Notes under the pieces: generated by a model
The model's database searches: none
Seen by the model: the letters and a program-made list of their open reading frames with translations, nothing else
Told to the model about the DNA's origin: nothing
Translations under genes and position numbers: made by a program
In this document: positions 1 through 7,615 of the stretch, piece after piece
How positions within the stretch are numbered: the first letter of the stretch is position 1
Layout of the letters: each line of letters begins with the position of its first letter
DNA from: Oceanococcus sp041619315
GTDB lineage: Bacteria; Pseudomonadota; Gammaproteobacteria; Nevskiales; Oceanococcaceae
Assembly (NCBI GenBank): GCA_041619315.1
Contig: JBFKEC010000019.1
Location: 1-20,811, forward strand
Length of the DNA: 20,811 nt
Direction: 5' to 3'

Positions 1-1652
1 ATCACATCACCACGACGCTGCTCATCGACATTGGCCTGCAATGCTGTGCCCACACGCACCTCGCCCTCGAGCACCCGGCCAAGATGCAAAATCGCGCCAG
101 CGGCGTCCTTGCGGGTGTCTTCGACCACGAAACGCACCCCGTCACCGACCAGCTCCCCGGTATCGCCAACCTGGCCGCCAGATTCGGCATAGAACGGCGT
201 ACTCGCGAGTATCACGGCGCCGCTATCACCCGACTTGAGCTGCTCAGCTGGCTCGCCATCACACAGCAAGGCCTGAACGCTTTCACGCGCGCTCAGCTGG
301 TCGTAGCCGACAAACTCACTGGCCTCACCAACGCCGGCATCCAGACCGGCGGCAGCGCCAAAACGGCTGGCCGCACGGGCACGCTCGCGTTGCTGCTCCA
401 TGGCCGCATCGAAACCGGCCACATCAACGCTCAGATTGCGCTCACGTGCCACATCCTGGGTCAGGTCCAGCGGGAAACCGTAAGTGTCGTACAGCTTGAA
501 TACGGTCTCGCCATCCAGCGTACCGTCGGCCGCATCACAGGCCGCATCCAGCAGCTTCATGCCCTGATCCAGGGTCTCGGCAAAGCGCTCCTCTTCCTGA
601 CGGATGACCTTGGCAACGAAATCCTGCTGCGCCAACAGCTCGGGATAGGCCTCACCCATTTCATCGATCAACGCCGGCAGCAGCTTGTAGAAGAACGTCC
701 CGGTGATACCCAGCTGGAAACCATGACGAATGGCCCGGCGCAAAATCCGCCGCAGCACGAAACCACGCCCTTCGTTGGACGGCAGCACACCGTCCACGAT
801 CAGAAAGGCACAGGCGCGAATATGGTCGGCCAGCACGCGCAGCGAACGATTGGCCGGATCGGCATCAGGCGCCAACTCGCGCACCGCCTTGAGCAGATGC
901 ACAAATTGATCGGTGTCGTAGTTGTCATGCACGTGCTGCATCACCGCTGCCACGCGCTCCAGCCCCATGCCGGTGTCGACCGAAGGCTTGGGTAGTGGCG
1001 TCAGTGTGCCGTCCGCTGCACGGTCGTACTGCATGAACACCAGATTCCAGATCTCGATGTAGCGGTCGCCGTCTTCTTCCGGTGTTCCCGGCGGCCCACC
1101 CGCAATCTCGGGACCGTGATCGTAGAAAATCTCGCTGCACGGGCCGCACGGGCCGGTGTCACCCATCTGCCAGAAGTTGTCCTTGGCACCGATGCGCGAG
1201 AAGCGCTGCTCAGAGACACCCATCTCCTTGAGCCAGATATCGGCAGCCTCGTCATCCTCTTCAAACACCGTGACCCACAACTTGTCAGCCGGCAGGCCCA
1301 GCTCCACGGTAAGAAATTCCCAGGCGAAGCGAATAGCCTCGCGCTTGAAATAGTCACCGAAGCTGAAATTGCCCAGCATTTCGAAAAATGTGTGGTGGCG
1401 CGCGGTGTAGCCGACGTTTTCCAGATCGTTGTGCTTGCCGCCGGCGCGCACGCAGCGCTGGCTGCTGACCGCCCGGTGGTAGGAACGCTTTTCCGTGCCC
1501 AGGAACGTATCCTTGAACTGAACCATCCCTGCATTGGTAAACAGCAGGGTCGGGTCATTGGCCGGAACCAGCGGACTGGACGGCACGGCCTGATGGCCCT
1601 GACGCTCGAAATAGCCGATAAAACGGCTGCGAATCTCGTTACTGCTGATCAT
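1..1652 (-). CDS. alaS: Alanyl-tRNA synthetase, N-terminal 550 residues (3' end outside window)
   Basis: This enzyme charges tRNA-Ala with alanine in the cytoplasm. The reading frame is open from an ATG at 1652 to the window edge, so only about 550 of the usual ~875 residues are present. The N-terminal class II catalytic core is clear: NDPTLLFTNAGM (residues 32-43), SQRCVRAGGKHNDLENVGY (64-82) and RHHTFFEMLGNFSFGDYF (85-102) match bacterial AlaRS almost exactly. The segment near the left edge (PFYAESGGQVGD, then QANVDEQRRGD) is the entry to the editing domain, so the HxxxH editing metal site and the C-terminal C-Ala domain lie outside. The gene follows recX after 71 bp, as in E. coli. No strong Shine-Dalgarno precedes the ATG. 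A possible dedicated promoter with an inverted repeat lies just upstream. The identification is secure; full length cannot be judged. Confidence 0.97.
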   Translation of the reverse strand, partial: MISSNEIRSRFIGYFERQGHQAVPSSPLVPANDPTLLFTNAGMVQFKDTFLGTEKRSYHRAVSSQRCVRAGGKHNDLENVGYTARHHTFFEMLGNFSFGDYFKREAIRFAWEFLTVELGLPADKLWVTVFEEDDEAADIWLKEMGVSEQRFSRIGAKDNFWQMGDTGPCGPCSEIFYDHGPEIAGGPPGTPEEDGDRYIEIWNLVFMQYDRAADGTLTPLPKPSVDTGMGLERVAAVMQHVHDNYDTDQFVHLLKAVRELAPDADPANRSLRVLADHIRACAFLIVDGVLPSNEGRGFVLRRILRRAIRHGFQLGITGTFFYKLLPALIDEMGEAYPELLAQQDFVAKVIRQEEERFAETLDQGMKLLDAACDAADGTLDGETVFKLYDTYGFPLDLTQDVARERNLSVDVAGFDAAMEQQRERARAASRFGAAAGLDAGVGEASEFVGYDQLSARESVQALLCDGEPAEQLKSGDSGAVILASTPFYAESGGQVGDTGELVGDGVRFVVEDTRKDAAGAILHLGRVLEGEVRVGTALQANVDEQRRGDV

Positions 1653-1665
1653 GGGAAACGGCTGT

Positions 1666-1692
1666 AATCGCGGAATGCAAAACCGCGCGATT
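1666..1692. repeat. Inverted repeat over the alaS promoter/leader
   Basis: AATCGCG (1666-1672) and CGCGATT (1686-1692) form a perfect 7-bp inverted repeat with a 13-bp centre. A nested alternative pairing, CGCGG (1669-1673) with CCGCG (1683-1687), is also possible. The repeat touches the candidate -10 box and covers the predicted transcription start. It could be an operator or an RNA hairpin in the alaS leader. E. coli AlaRS is known to repress its own gene through a palindrome around the transcription start; whether that applies here is inference. Confidence 0.4.
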
Positions 1693-1718
1693 CTAAGCCA
1701 TGCCAAGGGGATTGGCGA
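1690..1718 (-). promoter_or_regulatory. Candidate sigma-70 promoter for alaS
   Basis: Reading the minus strand, a TAGAAT -10 box (1695-1690, five of six consensus bases) follows a TCGCCA -35-like hexamer (1718-1713, four of six) after a 17-bp spacer. The predicted start of transcription is near 1683, about 30 bp before the alaS ATG. It sits in the recX-alaS gap, where a separate alaS promoter would be expected. This is pattern matching only. Confidence 0.4.
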
Positions 1719-1723
1719 CTTTC

Positions 1724-2155
1724 TCAGAGCGTATCGCGAGCCAGCGCGGCCAACGCCGCGTCGATTTGCTCAGGCGCGAAGCCGCGTGCGTAAAGTTTCT
1801 GGCGGCGGCGCGGCTCGGGATCACGCGCCGGCAGGCGCCTTGCGGCACGCGCGCAGGCCTCATCCCAATCCAACTCGTCCTGGCTGAGTGCTGCAATACA
1901 GACCTCGCCTTCAATGCCCTGAGCCGACAGCTCTGCCTGAACCCAGCGCGGCCCGCGCGCCTGACTGGCACGATGACGCGCCAGAAATGCCGCATAGCGG
2001 CTTTCGCTCAACCAGTCACGGGCGCGCAACTCATCCACAGCCTGATCCAGAACATCACTGGAGTAGCCTTTGCGGGCAAGCTTTTGACACAGCTCACGCG
2101 GGGCATGTTCGCGCCGCGCAAGCAAGTTGGCAGCGGCCTCTATGGCCGCGGCCAC
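1724..2155 (-). CDS. recX: Regulatory protein RecX
   Basis: RecX binds RecA filaments and modulates recombinase activity. The product is about 143 residues, close to the ~150 of gammaproteobacterial RecX. The N-terminal helical segment AANLLARREHAPREL resembles the family pattern in E. coli RecX (RILAVRDHSEQEL), followed by KLARKGY, LSESRYAAFLARHRAS and a C-terminal KLYARGFAPEQIDAAL. The start chosen is GTG at 2155: GAGG, overlapping the recA stop codon, lies 5 bases upstream, and this start places the first helix right at the N-terminus. Upstream in-frame starts at GTG 2188 or ATG 2206 would overlap recA and have no good ribosome site. The location directly after recA supports coupled expression. 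The function is secure; the start is moderately so. Confidence 0.9.
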   Translation of the reverse strand: MAAAIEAAANLLARREHAPRELCQKLARKGYSSDVLDQAVDELRARDWLSESRYAAFLARHRASQARGPRWVQAELSAQGIEGEVCIAALSQDELDWDEACARAARRLPARDPEPRRRQKLYARGFAPEQIDAALAALARDTL

Positions 2156-2162
2156 GGTGTCC

Positions 2163-3209
2163 TCAAACGGCTTCTTCGGTCGCTTCACGCTCAGCGTCGC
2201 TGGCATCGGCCGATTTGCGCTTGGGCAGCAGAATCTCGCGCAGCTTGGCGTCGAGTTCCTTGGCCTTTTCAGGATGCTCGCGCAGGAACTCGCGCGCATT
2301 GTCCTTGCCCTGGCCGATACGTTCGCCGTTGTAGCTGTACCAGGAACCGGATTTCTCAACCAGATTGTTCTGCACCCCCAGATCGATCAACTCGCCCAGC
2401 CAGGAAATGCCCTCGCCATAGAGAATTTCGAACTCGGCCTGCTTGAACGGCGGCGCCATCTTGTTCTTGACGATCTTGACCCGGGTTTCGTTGCCGATCA
2501 CCTCGGCGCCCTTCTTGACCGCACCGATACGGCGAATGTCCAGACGCACCGACGCGTAGAACTTCAGCGCATTACCACCGGTGGTGGTTTCCGGCGAACC
2601 GAACATCACCCCGATCTTCATGCGGATCTGGTTGATGAAGATGACCATGGTGTTGGCGCGCTTGATGTTACCGGTCAGCTTGCGCAGGGCCTGCGACATC
2701 AGACGGGCCTGCAGGCCGACGTGGGAATCGCCCATCTCACCTTCAATTTCGGCCTTGGGCACAAGAGCCGCAACCGAATCGATGACAATGATGTCGACAG
2801 CAGCCGAGCGCACCAGCATGTCGGCAATTTCCAGCGCCTGTTCACCGGTATCCGGCTGCGAGACCAGCAGGTCGTCGACGTTAACGCCCAGTTTGCGCGC
2901 GTATTCAGGATCAAGCGCGTGCTCAGCATCGATGAATGCGGCGGTACCGCCAGCAGCCTGCGCGGCCGCCACGGCCTGCAGGGTCAACGTGGTTTTACCC
3001 GACGATTCCGGGCCGTAAATTTCGACCACGCGTCCACGCGGCAAGCCGCCAATTCCCAGGGCGACGTCCAGCCCCAAGGAGCCGGTCGAAATGGCTTCGA
3101 TATCACGCACCGGGCCGCCGTCGCCCAGGCGCATGACCGAGCCTTTGCCAAATTGGCGTTCGATCTGAGTCAGCGCTGCAGCGAGCGCTTTTTTGCGATT
3201 GTCATCCAT
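2163..3209 (-). CDS. recA: Recombinase RecA
   Basis: RecA forms ATP-dependent filaments on single-stranded DNA, performs strand exchange and triggers LexA cleavage. The 348-residue product has normal length. Visible landmarks are the N-terminal polymerisation helix (KKALAAALTQIERQFGKGSVM), Walker A GPESSGKT (66-73), the Walker B region DIIVIDSVAAL, loop L2 (FINQIRMKIGVMFGSPETTTGGNA) and an acidic C-terminal tail. The ATG at 3209 lies 29 bases after the stop of the cinA-like gene, so cinA-recA-recX reads as one transcription unit. No canonical gammaproteobacterial LexA box (CTGT-N8-ACAG) was seen in that gap; an extended -10 element is listed separately. Confidence 0.99.
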   Translation of the reverse strand: MDDNRKKALAAALTQIERQFGKGSVMRLGDGGPVRDIEAISTGSLGLDVALGIGGLPRGRVVEIYGPESSGKTTLTLQAVAAAQAAGGTAAFIDAEHALDPEYARKLGVNVDDLLVSQPDTGEQALEIADMLVRSAAVDIIVIDSVAALVPKAEIEGEMGDSHVGLQARLMSQALRKLTGNIKRANTMVIFINQIRMKIGVMFGSPETTTGGNALKFYASVRLDIRRIGAVKKGAEVIGNETRVKIVKNKMAPPFKQAEFEILYGEGISWLGELIDLGVQNNLVEKSGSWYSYNGERIGQGKDNAREFLREHPEKAKELDAKLREILLPKRKSADASDAEREATEEAV

Positions 3210-3237
3210 GCGTGTTCTGCCAGTTATTCAAGTTGGG

Positions 3238-3246
3238 ATTATCTCA
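3238..3246 (-). promoter_or_regulatory. Candidate extended -10 promoter element for recA
   Basis: On the minus strand, TGAGATAAT (3246-3238) reads as an extended -10 element: TG, one base, then GATAAT with five of six consensus bases. It overlaps the end of the cinA-like gene. No good -35 hexamer is found at 16-18 bp spacing, which is acceptable for extended -10 promoters. Transcription would start near 3231, about 22 bases before the recA ATG. Confidence 0.3.
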
Positions 3247-3739
3247 GGAATGCCGAGGAATTGCCGGCCAGCGCCTGACCGAAATCATGAATGCCCTGCG
3301 CAACAGCGGCTTGCCGGATAGCGCCGCGATCACCACTGAACTGATAGCGCGCAACCTGCGTGCCCTGTGCATTGCCTGTAGCCATCATTACGAGACCTAC
3401 GGGCTTTTCCGGACTCCCGCCGCCCGGCCCGTAAACTCCGGATTCAACCAGCACCCAATCGGCGCCGCTGACGCGCCGCGCGCAGGCGACCAGTTCGCGC
3501 ACTGTGACGTCGCTGACCGCACCGTGGGCCAGCAGTGTTTGCGGGTTGAGCCCCAGAACTCCGGTCTTAACGCTGTCGTGGTAGCAATTCAGTCCGCCCA
3601 GCAACCAGCGCGAGGCTCCGGGAGGCGCCGACAGCGCGGCCTGCAGCGCACCGCCAGCGCTGGCTTCAACCACAAACAGCGTGTGCCCGTAACGAACCAG
3701 CGCCTGACCAAGCGTTTCGACCTCATGACTTGCTAGCAT
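3239..3739 (-). CDS. CinA C-terminal domain protein / PncC-like nicotinamide-nucleotide amidohydrolase, possibly inactive
   Basis: Proteins of this single-domain family (E. coli PncC/YgaD) deamidate nicotinamide mononucleotide in pyridine nucleotide recycling, and the gene commonly precedes recA. The product is 166 residues from the ATG at 3739, the normal size. Matches include LLAHGAVSDVTVRELV (69-84), SGVYGPGGGSPEKPVG (100-115) and FSGDRGAIRQ near the C-terminus. The conserved Tyr and Lys in the helix before the AHGAVS motif are kept (Y53 and K58). However, the usual AESCTGG segment reads VEASAGG (24-30), so the position of the conserved serine is alanine and the next residue is serine. The product may be inactive or may use a shifted nucleophile. 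The gene diverges from mutS and is followed 29 bp later by recA. An upstream in-frame extension to 3820 is possible but would lie inside mutS. Confidence 0.85.
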   Translation of the reverse strand: MLASHEVETLGQALVRYGHTLFVVEASAGGALQAALSAPPGASRWLLGGLNCYHDSVKTGVLGLNPQTLLAHGAVSDVTVRELVACARRVSGADWVLVESGVYGPGGGSPEKPVGLVMMATGNAQGTQVARYQFSGDRGAIRQAAVAQGIHDFGQALAGNSSAFLR

Positions 3740-3740
3740 T

Positions 3741-3754
3741 GTCGGTTTGCCGAC
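3741..3754. repeat. Small hairpin between the cinA and mutS start codons
   Basis: GTCGG (3741-3745) and CCGAC (3750-3754) form a perfect 5-bp stem with a TTTG loop. It lies in the ~25 bp between the divergent start codons of the cinA-like gene (3739) and mutS (GTG 3765). It may be a shared regulatory site or a leader hairpin in either transcript. It is too short to assign a function. Confidence 0.3.
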
Positions 3755-3764
3755 CCGAAAGACC

Positions 3765-6323
3765 GTGAGTTCAGACCTTAGCGCGCACACGCCCATGATG
3801 CAGCAATTCCTGGCGCTCAAGGCCGAGCATCCCGAGGAACTGCTGTTCTATCGCATGGGCGATTTCTACGAGCTGTTCTACGACGACGCCAAAACCGTTG
3901 CCAAACTGCTCGACATCACCCTGACCACGCGCGGCCAGTCGGCCGGGCAGCCCATCCCGATGGCCGGGGTGCCGCATCACGCCTACGAACAATATCTGGC
4001 GCGCTTGCTCCGCCTCGGCCAGTCTGTCGCGATCGCCGAGCAGTTTGGCGAAGCCAGCGCCAAGGGCCCGATGCAACGCAAGGTGGTGCGTGTGGTCACG
4101 CCGGGCACGGTCACCGACGAAGCCCTGCTCGATGCGCGGCGCGAAAGCGCACTGGGCGCGATTGCCTGTGTCGGCAACGTGCACGGCATCGCACGCCTGG
4201 ACCTGGCCAGCGGGCGCTTTGTTATCGCCGAATTCGATTCAGCCCACGCCCTGCACCAGGATTTGGCCACCGCACCACCCGCCGAACTGCTGACCAGCGA
4301 TGCCAGCGAACCACCGCCGCTGACCCGCCTGCCGCCGATACGCACGCGGCCACACTGGCATTTCGAGTTGAGCAGCGCACGCAAGCTGGTCCTTGATCAA
4401 TTCGGCGCGCGCGATCTCAAGGGCTTTGGCTGCGATCACTGCAGCGCCGCCCTCGCCGCTGCCGGGGCACTGCTGCAATACCTGCGCGACACCCAGAAGC
4501 AGGAACTTCCGCATATCACCGGACTGCGCCTGGAGCAGACCGGCACGTTGCTGCGCGTTGACCCCAACAGCCGCCGCAACCTGGAGCTGGAGGTCAATGC
4601 CAGCGGTGAACGCGACAACAGCCTGCTCGATCTGCTGGATGTGTGCGCCAGCGGCATGGGCAGCCGCCTGCTGCAGCGCTGGATGCGCGCACCAACACGG
4701 GAAACCGATGTGCTCAGGGCGCGCTACCAGGCGGTTGAGGCACTCCAGGTCAATCGCAGCTTCGAAGCCTTGCAAGAGCCATTGCGCGGCCTGTGTGACA
4801 TCGAACGGGTCAGCACACGGGTCGCGCTGCGCAGCGCCCGCCCAAGAGATTTGGCCGGCCTGGCCCGCACCCTGGGTGCTCTTCCGACCATCGCAGACAG
4901 CCTGCCAAGCAGCCCGCGACTGGACGAACTGGCCACTTCGGTTGGCGCCTACCCCGAGCTGTGCGACTACCTCAGCGCCGCGATTGAAGCGGAGCCTCCG
5001 GTGCTGCTGCGCGATGGCGGAGTGATTCGCAGCGGGTTCGATGGCGAACTCGACGAATTGCGTGAACTCGCCCACAACTCGGCCGAGTTCTTGCGCAAGC
5101 TGGAACAGGAGGAACGTCAGCGCACCGGCATTGAAACCCTCAAAGTCGGCTACAACCGCGTGCATGGCTTCTACATCGAATTGCCACGCAGCCGGTCGGC
5201 CGATGCGCCCGCGGAATACACCCGCCGGCAGACGCTCAAGAACGCCGAGCGTTACATCACCGAACAGCTCAAATCCTATGAAGACAAGATCCTGTCAGCT
5301 CGCGAGCGCGCACTGACCCGGGAGAAATATCTTTACGAGCAAGTGCTCGATGCCCTGCAACCGGAATTGCCCAAACTGCAGGCCACCGCCGCTGCAGTGG
5401 CCGAATGTGATGTGCTGGGAGCCTTCGCGCGACAGGCCGAGCGCTACCGCTGGACCACGCCACAGCTGGTCGACAGCGCGCTGATCAAAATCAGTGGTGG
5501 GCGCCACCCGGTGGTCGAAGCCCTCAATCCGACCAGCTTTGTCCCCAACGACGCTGAACTCGACCAGGATCGGCGCATGCTGGTCATCACCGGCCCCAAT
5601 ATGGGTGGTAAATCCACCTATATGCGCCAGTGCGCCTTGATCGTGCTGATGGCCCACATTGGCTGCCAGGTGCCGGCCGATGAGGCCGAAATTGGCGCTG
5701 TCGACCGCATCTTCACGCGCATCGGCGCTGGCGATGACCTGACCACCGGTCGCTCGACCTTCATGGTCGAGATGCAGGAAACCGCCGAGATCCTGCACAA
5801 CGCCACGGCCCAATCGCTGGTCCTGATGGACGAAATCGGGCGCGGCACCGGGACCTACGACGGCCTGTCACTGGCTCAGTCGACCGCCGAAGAACTGGCC
5901 GCCACGGTCGGCAGCTTCACTCTGTTCGCCACCCACTACTTCGAGTTGACCGCACTGGCAGACACCCTCGATGGCGTCCATAACGTGCACCTGGATGCGA
6001 CCGAACATGGCGATGACCTGATCTTCCTGCACCGCGTCAAGCAAGGCCCGGCCAGCCGCAGCTACGGCCTGCAAGTCGCCCGTCTGGCCGGGGTTCCGGC
6101 ACCAGTACTTCAGCGTGCACGCAAACATCTGCACACGCTGGAATCGGGCACCCACCACACGGTTGGCCCGGTTCCACAAATGTCGCTGTTCAATGAACCT
6201 GCGGCTAACGCCGAGGCGTCAGCTGTCGAGGAGACCCTGGCCGCGATCGACCCGGACAACCTGACCCCGCGTCAGGCGCTAGATCAGCTGTACGTGCTCA
6301 AACGCTTGCTCGACCAAGCGTAG
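3765..6323 (+). CDS. mutS: DNA mismatch repair ATPase MutS
   Basis: MutS recognises mismatches and recruits MutL. The product is 852 residues, the usual length. The mismatch-wedge motif GDFYE gives F34 and E36. Later come the core and clamp regions (e.g. KVGYNRVHGFYIEL), Walker A GPNMGGKST (from residue 610), the STFMVEMQETAEILHNAT signature segment, Walker B LMDEIGRGT with D689 and E690, and ATHYFELT. A C-terminal QMSLF (805-809) matches the beta-clamp-binding consensus, and NLTPRQALDQLY ends the protein as in E. coli. The start chosen is GTG 3765, giving MSSDLSAHTPMMQQF, which aligns with Pseudomonas and E. coli MutS. A TTG at 3747 would add six residues; no strong ribosome site marks either. 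The usual GRGTST reads GRGTGT. The convergent cysC stop is only 11 bp beyond the mutS stop, with no terminator visible. Confidence 0.98.
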   Translation: MSSDLSAHTPMMQQFLALKAEHPEELLFYRMGDFYELFYDDAKTVAKLLDITLTTRGQSAGQPIPMAGVPHHAYEQYLARLLRLGQSVAIAEQFGEASAKGPMQRKVVRVVTPGTVTDEALLDARRESALGAIACVGNVHGIARLDLASGRFVIAEFDSAHALHQDLATAPPAELLTSDASEPPPLTRLPPIRTRPHWHFELSSARKLVLDQFGARDLKGFGCDHCSAALAAAGALLQYLRDTQKQELPHITGLRLEQTGTLLRVDPNSRRNLELEVNASGERDNSLLDLLDVCASGMGSRLLQRWMRAPTRETDVLRARYQAVEALQVNRSFEALQEPLRGLCDIERVSTRVALRSARPRDLAGLARTLGALPTIADSLPSSPRLDELATSVGAYPELCDYLSAAIEAEPPVLLRDGGVIRSGFDGELDELRELAHNSAEFLRKLEQEERQRTGIETLKVGYNRVHGFYIELPRSRSADAPAEYTRRQTLKNAERYITEQLKSYEDKILSARERALTREKYLYEQVLDALQPELPKLQATAAAVAECDVLGAFARQAERYRWTTPQLVDSALIKISGGRHPVVEALNPTSFVPNDAELDQDRRMLVITGPNMGGKSTYMRQCALIVLMAHIGCQVPADEAEIGAVDRIFTRIGAGDDLTTGRSTFMVEMQETAEILHNATAQSLVLMDEIGRGTGTYDGLSLAQSTAEELAATVGSFTLFATHYFELTALADTLDGVHNVHLDATEHGDDLIFLHRVKQGPASRSYGLQVARLAGVPAPVLQRARKHLHTLESGTHHTVGPVPQMSLFNEPAANAEASAVEETLAAIDPDNLTPRQALDQLYVLKRLLDQA

Positions 6324-6334
6324 GCGCGCTCCAC

Positions 6335-6928
6335 TCAGGCCTGGGTCTTGGTGACCACAAACTCGGTCAGCTTGGCCAGGCAGTCGCCGAAGTTTTCCGC
6401 CGTATCGACGACCAGCTCCGGCGCTTCAGGCGCTTCGTATGGTGCCGAAATGCCCGTGAACTCTGGAATTTCGCCAGCGCGGGCTTTCTTGTACAGGCCC
6501 TTGGGATCACGCTCTTCACACATCGCCACGTCAGCTTTGACATAGACTTCGTAGAACGCATCGCCACTGGCCTTACGCGCCCGATCACGGTCTTCACGGT
6601 AGGGCGAGATAAACGCAGTTATGCAGATCTGGCCGGCCTGGGCCATCAGATTGGCCACCTCGCCAATGCGCCGAATGTTCTCGGTGCGATCTTCCGGCGA
6701 AAAGCCCAGATCGGCATTCAGCCCGAACCGCACATTGTCCCCGTCGAGCACGTAGGCCTGCTTGCCCAGCTCGTGCAATTCACGCTCCAAGGCCATCGAC
6801 AGCGTCGATTTGCCGGAACCGGACAAACCCGTCATCCAGATGACCGCGCCCTTGTGACCATTCTTGGCTGCCCGCTCTCCGGGGCTGACCGTGTGACTGA
6901 CCTTGGTCAGATTCTTGTCGTTTGACAT
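6335..6928 (-). CDS. cysC: Adenylylsulfate (APS) kinase
   Basis: CysC phosphorylates adenosine 5'-phosphosulfate to PAPS in the cytoplasm, feeding sulfate assimilation or sulfotransferases. The product is 197 residues. Walker A GLSGSGKST spans residues 34-42, followed by VLDGDNVRFGLN (60-71), ENIRRIGEVA, and FISPYREDRDRAR with S108 at the position of the phosphorylated serine of E. coli CysC. The EERDPKGLYKKARAGEIPEF segment and ISAPYEAPEAPELVVDT complete a standard stand-alone enzyme. The start is ATG 6928, because AGGGA lies 5 bases upstream; a GTG one codon earlier is too close to that site. No cysD, cysN or cysH is adjacent, so the sulfurylase partner must be encoded elsewhere. The gene diverges from the antiporter operon. 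Confidence 0.97.
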   Translation of the reverse strand: MSNDKNLTKVSHTVSPGERAAKNGHKGAVIWMTGLSGSGKSTLSMALERELHELGKQAYVLDGDNVRFGLNADLGFSPEDRTENIRRIGEVANLMAQAGQICITAFISPYREDRDRARKASGDAFYEVYVKADVAMCEERDPKGLYKKARAGEIPEFTGISAPYEAPEAPELVVDTAENFGDCLAKLTEFVVTKTQA

Positions 6929-7138
6929 CACTATCCCTGTTGCAGAACTTCAGCCGCAAAACTTCTCTGGCGACCGCAAAATCACGGCATCATAGCCAAC
7001 TCAACCCTGCCCTGACGAGATATTTGATACGTATTTATATGTCCCGCCGAGCCGATTGCGCCCAGCAAAAAGTCATTGCATAGTGCGTTTGGCGCCCCGC
7101 AACACCAATCACAGCGCCACACGATGGTGGGGTAAACG
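6929..7138. promoter_or_regulatory. Divergent cysC / antiporter-operon intergenic region with AT-rich core
   Basis: This gap of about 210 bp must hold the promoters for cysC (minus) and for the antiporter operon (plus). Its centre (7018-7040) is clearly AT-rich against GC-rich surroundings and contains the perfect 8-bp palindrome ATACGTAT (7027-7034). On the plus strand a CTGACG -35-like hexamer (7012-7017) lies 18 bp from TATATG (7036-7041). On the minus strand TATAAA (7039-7034) is a possible -10 for cysC without a good -35. GGGG, 6 bases before ATG 7139, serves mrpE. No coding sequence is supported here. Confidence 0.4.
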
Positions 7139-7615
7139 ATGTATCTGATCAGTCTGCTTGCAACGCTTGTCATCTACTGGCTCGTTTTGTCGGGCTTCTT
7201 TGACAACGGGCTGCTGCTTAGCCTGGGCGCGCTTTCATGCGTCATCACGGCGTGGCTGTGTCACCGCATGCGTTTGATCGACAACGAAAGCCACCCGCAT
7301 TACCTGGCGTGGCGGCTACCGCCCTACTGGCTCAAGCTGAGCATCGAAACCCTGCGTTCCAACTGGAGTGTGATCCGCATCATTCTGAATCCGTCCAGTC
7401 GCGGTATCGCGCCGGTCACAGGGCATGTACCGACACCGGTGTCCGATGACGTGGTGCGCGCCACGCTGGCCAACGCCATCACCCTGACGCCGGGTACTCT
7501 GACCCTCAATGTGGAAGACGAACGCATGCTGATCCATGCCCTGAACCAGGACCTGATGGACGACCTGCGCAAAGGCCAGATGGTGCCCTGGGCCAAGACC
7601 CTGGATAAATCATGA
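7139..7615 (+). CDS. mrpE: Na+/H+ antiporter subunit E (MrpE/MnhE; MbhA-like)
   Basis: MrpE is a small membrane subunit of the multisubunit cation/proton antiporter; its exact part in ion movement is not settled, but it is needed for a stable complex. The 158-residue product has the family layout: hydrophobic N-terminal helices (residues ~3-40), the motif LPPYWLKLSIETLRSNWSVIRIIL (59-82), and a cytosolic C-terminal part containing LANAITLTPGTLTL and the ending DLRKGQMVPWAKTL. The typical NxITLTPGT signature is intact. It is the first gene of a nine-gene operon; its TGA overlaps the ATG of the next gene (ATGA at 7612-7615). The start ATG 7139 has GGGG 6 bases upstream. Confidence 0.93.
   Translation: MYLISLLATLVIYWLVLSGFFDNGLLLSLGALSCVITAWLCHRMRLIDNESHPHYLAWRLPPYWLKLSIETLRSNWSVIRIILNPSSRGIAPVTGHVPTPVSDDVVRATLANAITLTPGTLTLNVEDERMLIHALNQDLMDDLRKGQMVPWAKTLDKS

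Noticed and set aside
84..995. Long open frame of 303 codons on the plus strand
   Set aside because: It is antisense to alaS, whose protein matches the family along the whole stretch; high GC leaves the opposite strand open.
2127..3278. Open frame of 383 codons on the plus strand
   Set aside because: It is a shadow of recA and recX on the opposite strand, with no family resemblance.
4239..5165. Open frame of 308 codons on the minus strand inside mutS
   Set aside because: It is antisense to the conserved MutS core and has no recognisable motif or ribosome site.
6324..6343. CAGGCCTG palindrome at the mutS-cysC convergence as a terminator
   Set aside because: It is only 4+4 bases, lies inside the cysC coding end, and has no T-run on either strand.
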